Assembly: GCF_032027425.1 (NCBI RefSeq)
Contig: NZ_JAVSJA010000001.1
Span: 1,054,001 to 1,118,000, forward strand
Length of the DNA: 64,000 nucleotides
Reading direction: 5' to 3'
From: Microcystis wesenbergii NRERC-220
Lineage (GTDB): Bacteria > Cyanobacteriota > Cyanobacteriia > Cyanobacteriales > Microcystaceae
In this document: one piece after another, positions 53,001-62,800 of the stretch
Layout: each line of letters opens with the position of its first letter
Position numbering within the stretch: position 1 is the first letter of the stretch
Program-made: the position numbers and the translations under genes
Notes under the pieces: model-generated
Seen by the model: only the letters and a program-made list of their open reading frames with translations
The model's database searches: none
Told to the model about the DNA's origin: nothing

Positions 53001-54122
53001 CTATTCCCTCAATAATAAATAATATAACTGACCGGGAGTATTAATTAAACCGGCTCGCTCGCCAGCATTTTTTCCTGTTCCCATAAAAATATCTACCCTC
53101 CCAGTACCTTTAATCGCGCTGCCAGTATCTTGATCGAGAACATAGCGACTAACTAATTTTTTATTAAGATTTTCCTGGGGAATTTCTGTCTCAATTACTG
53201 CTAAAGCACCGGGGGGAAAAATACTTTTATCTGTAGCGATCGATCTTTCTGGTAAAACCGGAACTCCAATACTACCAGTGGCCGGTGCGCCGTGGGTTTC
53301 TCGAAAGAAAATAAACCGATTATTGCGGGGAATATAATTTTTTAATTGATCGGGATTACTTCTGAGAAAATCTAAAACCATTGGTAAGGTTAAACCCTCG
53401 GCGGAAAAAATACCATCGGCAATCATTTCTTTTCCCAGACTTGTGTAGGGATGCTCGGTATTGCCATCAAAACCGATGCTCATAATTTGACCATTCGGTA
53501 AACGTAATTTTGCCGAACCTTGCACATGAACTAAATAAGCTTCTAAGCGATCTTTTAACCAGACTAATTCGTATCCCGCTAGACGGCTATTTTCCCCCAG
53601 TAAACCATCTTTTCCCTCTAATTCTACCCTAGCTGGATGGGGTTTAGACCAGCGAGAAAAGTTAGAAGGTCGGCGATAGAGAGGATATTTATACTCGGCG
53701 GTTTGTTGCCGACTTGCTTGATAAATTGGCTCAAAATAACCAGTAAATTTAACATTTCCCTGGCTATCATTACCCAAAGAACGATACCAAATAAATTCTT
53801 TTTTAACTGCATTTTGTAGAGCTGCGGGAGTGGGAGAATTCTGCACTAATTGACGAAAACGGACTAAGGAACGCTGCACTCGCTGACGAGTTATTTCAGG
53901 AATAGGATAATTTTGATAGGCGCGGATCGCTGCCGAGCTATTCAGATAACGTAAACTATGATCGATCGCTTGTAGGAGGGTTTTTTTGTCCGTTAGCAGT
54001 CGTTCATCGTATCCCGTAGATGTTCCTAATTGTGAGATTTCAAGGCGTTCTAGGGGCAAATTTGCGGGGGTGAGGGCAATTAATCCCAAGCTGAGGGGGA
54101 TGAGTGTCAAAAGGTGTTTCAT
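53001..54122 (-). CDS. mltA: Membrane-bound lytic murein transglycosylase A
   Basis: 373 residues with a signal peptide (LLTLIPLSLGLIALTPANL). The MltA domain follows: VKFTGYFEPIYQASR with the substrate groove, VHVQGSAKLRLPNGQIMSIGFDGN, and the 3D/catalytic domain RYVLDQDTGSAIKGTGRVDIFMGTG whose aspartates make up the active site. No lipobox cysteine is present, unlike E. coli MltA, so it is probably secreted rather than lipid-anchored. It cleaves peptidoglycan glycan strands to 1,6-anhydro ends in the periplasm. Start ATG 54122. A repeat-filled spacer (54123-54341) precedes it. Confidence 0.92.
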   Translation of the reverse strand: MKHLLTLIPLSLGLIALTPANLPLERLEISQLGTSTGYDERLLTDKKTLLQAIDHSLRYLNSSAAIRAYQNYPIPEITRQRVQRSLVRFRQLVQNSPTPAALQNAVKKEFIWYRSLGNDSQGNVKFTGYFEPIYQASRQQTAEYKYPLYRRPSNFSRWSKPHPARVELEGKDGLLGENSRLAGYELVWLKDRLEAYLVHVQGSAKLRLPNGQIMSIGFDGNTEHPYTSLGKEMIADGIFSAEGLTLPMVLDFLRSNPDQLKNYIPRNNRFIFFRETHGAPATGSIGVPVLPERSIATDKSIFPPGALAVIETEIPQENLNKKLVSRYVLDQDTGSAIKGTGRVDIFMGTGKNAGERAGLINTPGQLYYLLLRE

Positions 54123-54151
54123 GGTGACAGGAGTGGGCAGCTATTGACTAG

Positions 54152-54245
54152 ATTAAGTAGGTAGGCGTTAAAAATTATCAGACACCCCCCTTATCAAGGG
54201 TAGGGTTGATTCATGAATCAACCCTACCTTATCAAGGGAGGCAGG
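54152..54245. repeat. M4 element with a TTCATGAA palindrome inside
   Basis: AGTAGGTAGGCGTTAAAAAT-TATCAGACACCCCCC matches 50791-50845 inverted. A 30-bp palindrome around TTCATGAA (54199-54228) is placed between two CTTATCAAGG arms, so the palindrome looks inserted into the M4 hairpin. Confidence 0.75.
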
Positions 54246-54341
54246 GGGGATCGAACCTAAAATCCATTTTTAATTTAATTATAACCAACTACTTAACAAT
54301 CAAAAAGAATAAATGAGAAAAGTTGTTTCTTGTTTATATCC

Positions 54342-55673
54342 TTAGGATGGTTGTTGACGATAAATCTTAATTTGTTCCAAGCGAGGGCCGACCTTAGAAA
54401 TGATGGTAAATTCTAAATTTTGGTAATATAATTGTTCTCCCACCTTCGGTATTTTTTGCCAATGATGGAGGACAAAACCAGCTAGGGTTTGGTATTCATC
54501 GGCCAAGGGTAAACTTAAATTTAATGCTTTGTTCACGTCCTCTAAATTCATTTGTGCTTGTACGAGAAAAGTCGATTCATCGAGGAGTTGATATTCCACT
54601 GTTCCTGATTGATCCCTAGGGGGAAAAGTTCCTAGAATCTCGCCGATTAAATCTTTCAGGGTTAATAAACCGGCTGTTCTGCCAAATTCATCGACAATGA
54701 TAACCATCTTTAAGGATGATTCCCGCATCACTGTTAGTAATTCATTTAAAGGAGTGGTTTCAGGGAAAAAACGCGCAGGTTTTAACCAAGGTTTAATCGG
54801 GGTCGTTAAATTTAACTGACCTTCGGCAAGGGGTAAAGCTAAATCTTTAAAATCGATCAGACCACGGATATCATCACCGGAATCTCCTGCCACAGGATAA
54901 CAAGAATAGCCGCTGTTAACTACTTGGAGCAGTAATTCCTCAAAAGTTGCGGTCGAGGGAATAGCTATTAAGCGGTTATGGGGAACCATGATTTCTGCGG
55001 CAGTGATTTCGCTAAACTGGAAAACATTATTTAAAATTTTCCTTTCCGCTGCTTCTAATCCCGTTAATTCCCCTTCCATGCTGATAATTAATTGTAATTC
55101 CTCGGAAGTTACCCGATTAGAACGCTGTAGATCCACTTCGGGGATACGGGTTAAAACCAATAAAAAACGAGTTGATTGGTTCAGAATACCGATAAAAGGC
55201 TTAAAAATCCTGGAAATAACCCCAATAGGTGCGGCTAATAATCGCGCCATCGGTTCGGCATAAATTAAAGCTAGGGATTTGGGATAAAGTTCCCCAAAAA
55301 CTATCTGGAGATAGGCAACGATTAAAAAAGCTAGACAAAGAGAGAAACCATGGGAGAGAAGATTTTGCCAGTTTAAAGAAAAGGGTAAAAAACTTAGTAA
55401 TTTCTTCACAAAAACGGTCATGGTACTCTCCCCGATCCAACCTAAAGCTAAACTAGAAAGGGTGATACCTAATTGGGTAGTGGAAAGTAAGCGATCGAGA
55501 CTTCTTTGTAGAGATTGGACCGTCTGCGCTGGCACATCTCCCGCAGCCACTAGCTGACTGACGCGGGTACGACGGACAGACACAAGCGAAAATTCGGCCG
55601 CTACGAAAAAAGCATTGAGCGCGATTAGTAAAAAGACTAAAATTAAACGAGTCAATAAATCCTGATTATCCAT
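54342..55673 (-). CDS. CNNM/HlyC-CorC family membrane protein with CBS domains
   Basis: 443 residues. The N-terminal DUF21 domain has four membrane segments, starting LILVFLLIALNAFFVAAEFSLVSVRRTR, with LGITLSSLALGWIGE and VFGELYPKSLAL. A CBS pair spans about 210-340 (EIMVPHNRLIAI, MVIIVDEFGRTAGLLTLKDLIGEILG). The CorC_HlyC domain at the C-terminus ends LAGFVLHHWQKIPKVGEQL. Members move or regulate magnesium and other cations. The name haemolysin is historical. Start ATG 55673. The small anchored protein gene lies just upstream on the same strand. Confidence 0.88.
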   Translation of the reverse strand: MDNQDLLTRLILVFLLIALNAFFVAAEFSLVSVRRTRVSQLVAAGDVPAQTVQSLQRSLDRLLSTTQLGITLSSLALGWIGESTMTVFVKKLLSFLPFSLNWQNLLSHGFSLCLAFLIVAYLQIVFGELYPKSLALIYAEPMARLLAAPIGVISRIFKPFIGILNQSTRFLLVLTRIPEVDLQRSNRVTSEELQLIISMEGELTGLEAAERKILNNVFQFSEITAAEIMVPHNRLIAIPSTATFEELLLQVVNSGYSCYPVAGDSGDDIRGLIDFKDLALPLAEGQLNLTTPIKPWLKPARFFPETTPLNELLTVMRESSLKMVIIVDEFGRTAGLLTLKDLIGEILGTFPPRDQSGTVEYQLLDESTFLVQAQMNLEDVNKALNLSLPLADEYQTLAGFVLHHWQKIPKVGEQLYYQNLEFTIISKVGPRLEQIKIYRQQPS

Positions 55674-55705
55674 AGCGAAAAGGCAAAATTCGCCTTTTTT
55701 AAAGC

Positions 55706-55999
55706 CTATCCTTTGGTTTCGTCCTTTGATTGCGGTTGGTTTTTCTGTTGTTGCATATAAACTCTCACTCTTTTAATTACTTCTTCTTCTTTCACGGGGA
55801 TAAAAGTTTGATTGCGACCATAACTGGTGCGATCGTTGGTAAACTTTTTAGCGGGGTTGATATCCGGTTGACTGACTCCCTTCAGGGAGGCGATTCCCAA
55901 TTGATAGGCTACCCAACCGCTACCGAAACCGGCGGCTAACATGGCTACCATCAAAAGGAGTCCTAACTGCAAGGAGGTGCTGATTGCAAATTTTTTCAT
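55706..55999 (-). CDS. Small single-helix membrane protein of unknown function
   Basis: 97 residues. One membrane helix (LGLLLMVAMLAAGFGSGWVAYQLG) is followed by a short region with TSYGRNQTFIPVKEEEVIKRV and a charged, Gln-rich tail. The pattern is seen in conserved cyanobacterial hypotheticals, and I cannot name a family. It lies 32 bp upstream of the CNNM gene on the same strand. The spacer contains AAAGGC-AAAATTC-GCCTTT, a weak hairpin that could reduce read-through. Start ATG 55999. Confidence 0.65.
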   Translation of the reverse strand: MKKFAISTSLQLGLLLMVAMLAAGFGSGWVAYQLGIASLKGVSQPDINPAKKFTNDRTSYGRNQTFIPVKEEEVIKRVRVYMQQQKNQPQSKDETKG

Positions 56000-56063
56000 C
56001 TTGGTGGGGCTGAATTTTCACGTTCAGAGTGATTACCGATCTATAATGAGTTATTAGTATAAC

Positions 56064-56136
56064 CCAGGGTTGGCCGAGCGGTTGAGGCAACGAACTCATA
56101 ATTCGTGCTAGGCAGGTTCAACTCCTGCACCCTGGA
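56064..56136 (+). tRNA. tRNA with CAU anticodon (probably tRNA-Ile2, alternatively elongator Met)
   Basis: A complete 73-nt cloverleaf: acceptor CCAGGGT with ACCCTGG plus discriminator A, D stem GCC/GGC, anticodon stem ACGAA/TTCGT with loop CTCATAA (CAU at 56097-56099), T stem GCAGG/CCTGC with loop TTCAACT. The CCA end is not encoded. The D arm and the anticodon arm resemble the plastid tRNA-Ile(CAU) more than plastid elongator tRNA-Met, so a lysidine-modified Ile2 is the more likely identity (inference). Confidence 0.9.
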
Positions 56137-56266
56137 TAGTTTTGACGGCTTCAGGCGATCAGCTTTGACTGCACTAGAGTCAGTTAATCTTGTCCTTGTT
56201 GGTGCACAATACAATCTTTTTAGGCTGCCGCATACTTACCCCAGCCTAGGCCTTTTTCAGCAAACC

Positions 56267-56779
56267 CTAATTAAATCTTGATCTGACCACTAGCAGTGTA
56301 CCAAAAGCAATCAGTCCCAAGCTCAAGTTAGGTTCGGGGACGGTAGTTGGGGGATTTGATGCACCTGTAACAGAACCACTGACGATATCACCATTAAAAT
56401 CACTAACAAAATTATTTAATGTAACTGTCCCTCCTGCTGTAGTTAAAAAGGGAGAGTTAAAAACTAGAGATAGACTATTAGAGCCATTAACCCAATCAAT
56501 AGATTCTATACCACTGCCAATAGGATTGGCTAAACTAATCTTAACTAAGTCAGCTTTCGTGAAATTGAGAGGGCCAATTATAATGTTACTAAAAGTAAGA
56601 CTAGGATTTGCACTATTTTCCTTGTCGATGGTGAAACTACCGGTAATCGGATTAGTTCCCGCCAGAGAACCATTATTCATTGTCCAAGTCAGTGCTTGAA
56701 CTGGTATAGCGGTCGATAAGTTACTAACAAGTAGGGTTGTTGTAGCAGCTAAGAGCAAGTTGGGTCGGTTGATTTTCAT
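56267..56779 (-). CDS. PEP-CTERM domain exported protein
   Basis: 170 residues. A signal peptide comes first (MKINRPNLLLAATTTLLVSN, cleavage near VQA). A beta-rich middle section follows without a known domain. The sorting signal is VPEPNLSLGLIAFGTLLVVRSRFN: the VPEP motif, a hydrophobic helix and a short basic tail. Exosortase normally processes such proteins at the envelope. The stop TAG (56267-56269) is formed by the terminus of an M1 element (TAGGGTTTGC), so the basic tail may have been shortened by the insertion. It lies 40 bp downstream of the giant RTX protein on the same strand. Confidence 0.85.
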   Translation of the reverse strand: MKINRPNLLLAATTTLLVSNLSTAIPVQALTWTMNNGSLAGTNPITGSFTIDKENSANPSLTFSNIIIGPLNFTKADLVKISLANPIGSGIESIDWVNGSNSLSLVFNSPFLTTAGGTVTLNNFVSDFNGDIVSGSVTGASNPPTTVPEPNLSLGLIAFGTLLVVRSRFN

Positions 56780-56819
56780 CTTGTTTATCCGAAGTTAAGT
56801 TTTGGTTATTGGTGAGTCA

Positions 56820-59800
56820 TTAAAGAGAGACAAACCATTCAGGATGATTGTTCAATCCCGTGAGGGAATTACCGAGATTGTCAGTGACATAAGCTAACAC
56901 TTCAGTTCCCCAAATAACTTGATTGCTGTTAAAGCTTAACTGTCCGAAATTGAGTCCACTGAGAGCCAATTTATCGCCTTCAGCAGAGTTGAAATCAAGA
57001 ATGTAGTCGCTACCATTTCCTGACTTGAGAACGAAGCTATCAGCACCCGAACCGCCATAGAGGAAGTCTAAACCTAAACCACCATCAAGTAGATCATCTC
57101 CTTCTTCTCCATAGAGTTTATCTATATTTCCCTCACCATAGAGACTGTCATTACCAATTCCACCTTTGAGAACATCTCGTTGGTTGGAACCGATTAACAA
57201 GTCATCACCAGCACCACCTTCTAGACGGTAAGTACCGGGTTTACCCAAAGCATCGATGCGATCATTTATTGAGGTTCCTTGAATTATACCGCCGCCGGGG
57301 GGAACTAATACTGGGTGGAACACTTGTAGGGTGAAATTTGCACTAATATTTGCTCCCAGCTGATCAGTTGCAGTTACTTTTAGATTCAGATTACCAACAT
57401 CTTTGTAAGCAGGAGTTCCACTGAAAGTTCGGGTTGTTGGGTTAAAGTTTAACCAACTGGGTAAAGCATCACCGTTACTGACGGTAGCTGAATAAGTCAG
57501 GCTATCGTTTAGATCAGGATCAAAAAAGGTATTATCAGAAATTTGGAAGTTGAAGGGGATATCTTCTATGACAGTTTCATCGGTGATCAGATTTTGGACA
57601 CTTGGTGCAGTATTATTTAGGGGAGTAAAGTTAATTCCCTGTTCAATCCAGACCTCAATGGCGGTATCTTTAATGCCATAAATTTGATAAACTGATCCAT
57701 CATAAGCATCAGTTTGTAATTTAGTCCAAGGTACAGTGGAAGGATCAGAGTAATAAGCGCTTGAAGAAGTACCGTTAATCAACAGCTTTTTATTGCCGTC
57801 GAGCATTTGCAGCAAGCTAGACTGATTAAATTGAACGGAATTATTGTAGCCAATATCAACAGCTTCAATATTAAATAGATGACCAGTATTAGCATCTAGA
57901 TAAAGCCTGGTTTGTTGACCTACTGTTTGGGGAACAAAGATCGTGTCAAAACCACCACCTCCATCAATTTTACCGATAGTTTTACTATCAGTTCCGTATT
58001 CACCTCCTAAGCCAATTTGATCATCTCCTTCACCACCAAAAGCATAAATCTGAGAAGTGTTAGCGGTGGGAATTAACATAAAGTCATCGCCATTTTGACC
58101 CCGCAACACAATCTTAGGAGTAGTAGCATTGGAGGGAATGGTAAAAACATCATTACCATTAGTTCCATCAAAAAAGGTAAAGGTTTCAGCGCCACTATTT
58201 TGTTCGTCTGCTGTTAACCAATCTTGACCATAAACTACATAGGTTAAGTCATAATCGCTCGTATCAGTAATGATGATGTCCTGATAACCGTCACCATTGA
58301 CATCCCCACCTGCATTGGTTTGATAAGGTAGGGTTCGATTAGGCAACCCTTGAATGGGAATCTGATTTTGTCCGTTACCGAGAACAATGGTGTTACTATT
58401 CAGGCTGGTATTGGGAGGTGTTGTGGGTGTATAAGGTGTAATTTCGGTTGATCCTAATTGGATGTAACTTGGATTGAAAGGAGTCCCCTGATCAAAAAGA
58501 ATATCATCAAAACCATCAGCGTTTATGTCTCCAACGGCAACAGATGGAGAAGGAAGATTAGTAGGTTCGTATAGATTCCAAGAGTTCGGGGTATAACTGA
58601 TATTTGTTTGAAATTGTCCAAAATTGTTGGTTTTTCCCGTACCATACAAAATAGTAGAACGCATGATAGGATAGGCTTGTTCGCCGTCAATTTCTGACCA
58701 AGATGTTTGGGCAATAGATACTAATACGTCCTCAATACCGTCAGAGTTAAAGTCGCCAGAACTAATGGATGAATTTATAGCCACCGTGTCTGTAACCTCG
58801 AACCCATCCCCATACCAATTACTGTTATCAGTCCAAGGAGAGTTCAGAAAACTCAAGGATAGCTCAGAAAGGGGTAGATGAATGTCATTATTGAATTGGT
58901 AAACACTAACCTGTGTTTGGAGTTCTACCTCGGACTGATAGCCATTAAACGCATATTCAAGGGTGATTATTTCCTTGACTCCATCGGCGTTAATATCCGC
59001 TACTCCAATCCCCGGAGCATAGCCTAATGTACCAAGACTATAACTCTGGAATTGGGAACTCAGCCCACTCGCTGAACCCAAGAAATATTTAATTTGATAA
59101 TCTAACATAAATTCAGTTAAAACGATTAAGTCATCATAACCATCGCCATTAATATCTCCTGCACAGGTTTGAATAATAGGAGTAGTAACAGTATCAGGGA
59201 TATCGAAAGAGTATAAAGTCTGACCTGCAATAATATTGCTCGTGATACTATTACCCATATTCACAAGCAGTTCTGTGGTATTACCATTTGTTTTATTGAT
59301 ACTCGCAGATGCTATATCCTCGTAACCATCGGCATTAAAATCGCCATGAGCAATCAAATTTGTGCTAGGAGAGGTGATTAAATTGGTAGCGGGTAAATTA
59401 CTATCATTGGCGGTGAGAGTATAAGTCCTTTGTCCGCTGACATTTGTTAGGGTGCTTGCTCCAAAAGTCAGTTGATTTTCTGATGGGTTGATAGAAGAGC
59501 TCACATTAACAAAATCATCAAAACCATCCCCATTAACATCTCCCACCGAAACCCCAGGATAGGGATTAACTACAATAAAACCATTATCACTGCGAAGATC
59601 ATTGACATTTAAAGAAAGTCCACCCTGTAACCAAGGATGTCCAATGGCCACATAAGCCTCACTATGACCATTACCATCATTACTACTAGGAGCCCCCAAG
59701 ATAATATCATCTCCCCCCGTATTAGAACCGTAATCGCCATTAATATCGCCAATGCCATTAAGATTCTGTCCCACATTACCTGCATTAGAAGGATTACTAT

Positions 59801-62800
59801 TACTTAATGGGTTAGCTACTCCTTGGTATTGGAAAACACGAGAATCCGTTAGATTGGGATCGAGATAAATTGTGCCACCCGATGAGAAGGCATTTGTACT
59901 GCCAAAGACTATATAGGCACTACCAGCATTACCATAAGCAAAAGGTGCGCCGATGAGTAAATCACTAATTTTGTCATTGTTAATATCACCTCCATTAGCA
60001 ACAGCCCAACCCGCTTGTCCTAAAGCTAAATTCCCTTCAAATGTCACTCCTTTACCCGCACCAATAGAGGCTAAACTCGAAGGTAATGAACCAGAGTTTC
60101 CGAATATTACATAAACTTTGCCGAGATTAGTAGTACCACTAACCGCCGCATTAGGCGCACCGATTACTAAATCTAAATGACCATCTCCATTCAAATCTAG
60201 GGTGGTTATCGCATTACCAACTCCATCATAAAAACCGTAGTTTGTAGCAGGATCACTACTGGGTTTACCTGTACTTGGATTCAGTTTACCGTTAATTTTT
60301 CCACTGGTAAAGCTGGTTATGCCATCAAAAACCCAGTTAGTTGTGCTAGAAGTGCTGGTTAAGTTGATAGATGCGTTGGTATTTGACCAATTAAATTGGG
60401 TTCCTGATAATACATAAATTGCACCGCCATAACCGCGAATATCTTGAGGATTGCTGGGATCACTTACTGGATTAACGACAGGTGCTCCGATGGCTAAATC
60501 AAGTTTACCATCTTCATTCAAATCTAAAACCTGTAAAGCAGACCCTAAACCTTGACCCGGACTGGGAGCGTTAATGGTAGCAATAAGACTGGTGGTAATG
60601 TTGTTACCCGACCCAGATAATTGATAGACTTTCACCTGATTACTTAAAGGAGAACCCACTATTAATTCAGGTGTTCCATCTCCATTTAAATCTGCTAAAA
60701 GGATCGTTTCTCCAAACCCATCGCTACTATTTCCTGTGAGTGGTGATGCGGCTAGAGTATTAAGAGCTACGGTGCTACTGGTGTTGGGAATTACTGTCTT
60801 ATCGAAGATATAAATATTGCTATCGTTCGTTCCCCCGCCGTTAGTTGAATTGGGAGCGGCTATCCCATACCAAGTATTAGAAGAACTAACCCAAGAACTA
60901 AGACTGCTACCACTTTGGGGAGAGGCGGATGTAGAAGGTGTTCCCCCAGTAATTTTAACTACTTTTTGTGTTGATTGAGGATTATCTAAATCAAGTCCTT
61001 GGTCTGAAACTTGCACACTAGCAGACCCAAAAACCAAATATACACTACCGTCACTATTATTAGCTCCTGGTGCTGAAATCCAGAAATCATCAAGGGGTGC
61101 ATTTTTATTATTACTGTTGGTATCACCGTTAACATTTCCCGCACTACCTAAAGCCTGACCTAATTGATCATTGATTGGACCAATCATGGAAAACCCACTA
61201 TCTATAGCCAATAAGTTAATCGTTTGGTTAGTATCCTGTATAGTCGCGTAAGCGGTTAAAGTGGTTTGTTGACCATCTTGGAGGATTAACTTAAATTTCT
61301 CCTTGAGATGTTCTAATAAGTTATCGTCAAAAATCTTCACCTCAATGGTTTTGCTGGTTTCACTGGGAGCAAAGGTGAGGGTTCCAGCTTTATGTTCGTA
61401 ATCGGCTCCGGCGGTGGCGCTAATATCTACTGTGTGATAATTTAGGGTTTTGCTAGTATTAATGTCACCTGTTCGAGTGATGGTAAAAGTCACTTTCCCT
61501 TCATTTTCTTTGACGGTTTTATGACTCACTGAGAAGATACTGTTACTGGTGCTACCGGTGGTGGAATTACTAATGATATTATCAATCTGATCCGGTGGTG
61601 CCGGATTAGAATCTGTTTGGATAGAATTAGCCGTACTCCAGTTATTTCCGTTATAAATACTTTGACCAAGGCTAGAAGTTCCTGTTTGAGAATCAAGAAC
61701 TACCCAATTTAAGGTGACGGCATTGTTAGCGGCATTGTTAACATTGATGCTAGAAAAACTCAAATTAGAGCCGGAAAGTGTAGCAACGCTAGATTGATAG
61801 TTTTTCCAACTTCCTGTTGTTCCACTAGGTACCCAAAAGGCGACAGATAAGCTAGTTTGAGCCGTTTCTTCCGAACCTGTGCTGGTTGTCCATAAAGCTA
61901 GAACACCATAGGGAGTTGAGGTTAAGCTTTGTACAGATTGACCGGGTTGTAACCAAGGGATAGCGGTAGGATTTGAATTATTCGTGTTGAAGTTCCCATT
62001 ATTTACCTGTCCGATGACATAGTTGGAGGTGATGGTTTGTTGTAATTGATTGAGAGCATCACTAGAAACTGTATTCGGTGCTCCTATTAATAAATCAGCT
62101 TTACCATCATTATTTAAGTCTCCTACGGCGCTAACAGAAGACCCACTGAGTTGATTTGCGCCTCCTTGACCGATTATATAACCCTGAACAGTTGTGCCGA
62201 TGTTACTAACATTAATACTAGCAACAGTGCCAATATTGTTACTGCTTCCTCCGTAGATGACGTAACTTACACCGGCTTGATTATTACCACCATTGGGTTC
62301 AGCAATCAGTAAATCTCCTACACCATCACCGTTTAAGTCGCCAGCACCGGTAACTTCGGTTCCAGCACCGATAATAGTAAAGCCATTTGTTCCATTGATT
62401 CCAGAGAAACCGATACTGTTATTTTGGCTTGTAGAAAGACTGGAACTACCAAAAAGAATGTAGCTATTTCCCGCAATATAATTTCCATTAGCATCTTCAG
62501 TGGCGGGATAGCCAACAATGACATCGTTAATACCGTCGTCGTTAACATCACCTGCGCTACTGACTTGTAATGGTGCAGGGTTGTCTAAATCATCAAAAAT
62601 AACGAAGCCTTGACCCGGGTTAATGGTTCCTAAGTCTAGGGTTTGAGTGGATAAATTCGCACCAAATAGTATAACTGCGGCTCCTGTTCCACCAATGAGT
62701 AAATCCGCTTTGCCATCCTGATTAATGTCTGGAATTAGAGCCGTGCTAGTTATATCTAGCAGGGTTTCTCCATTAATTGCTGAGGTACTGTTAGTCAGGG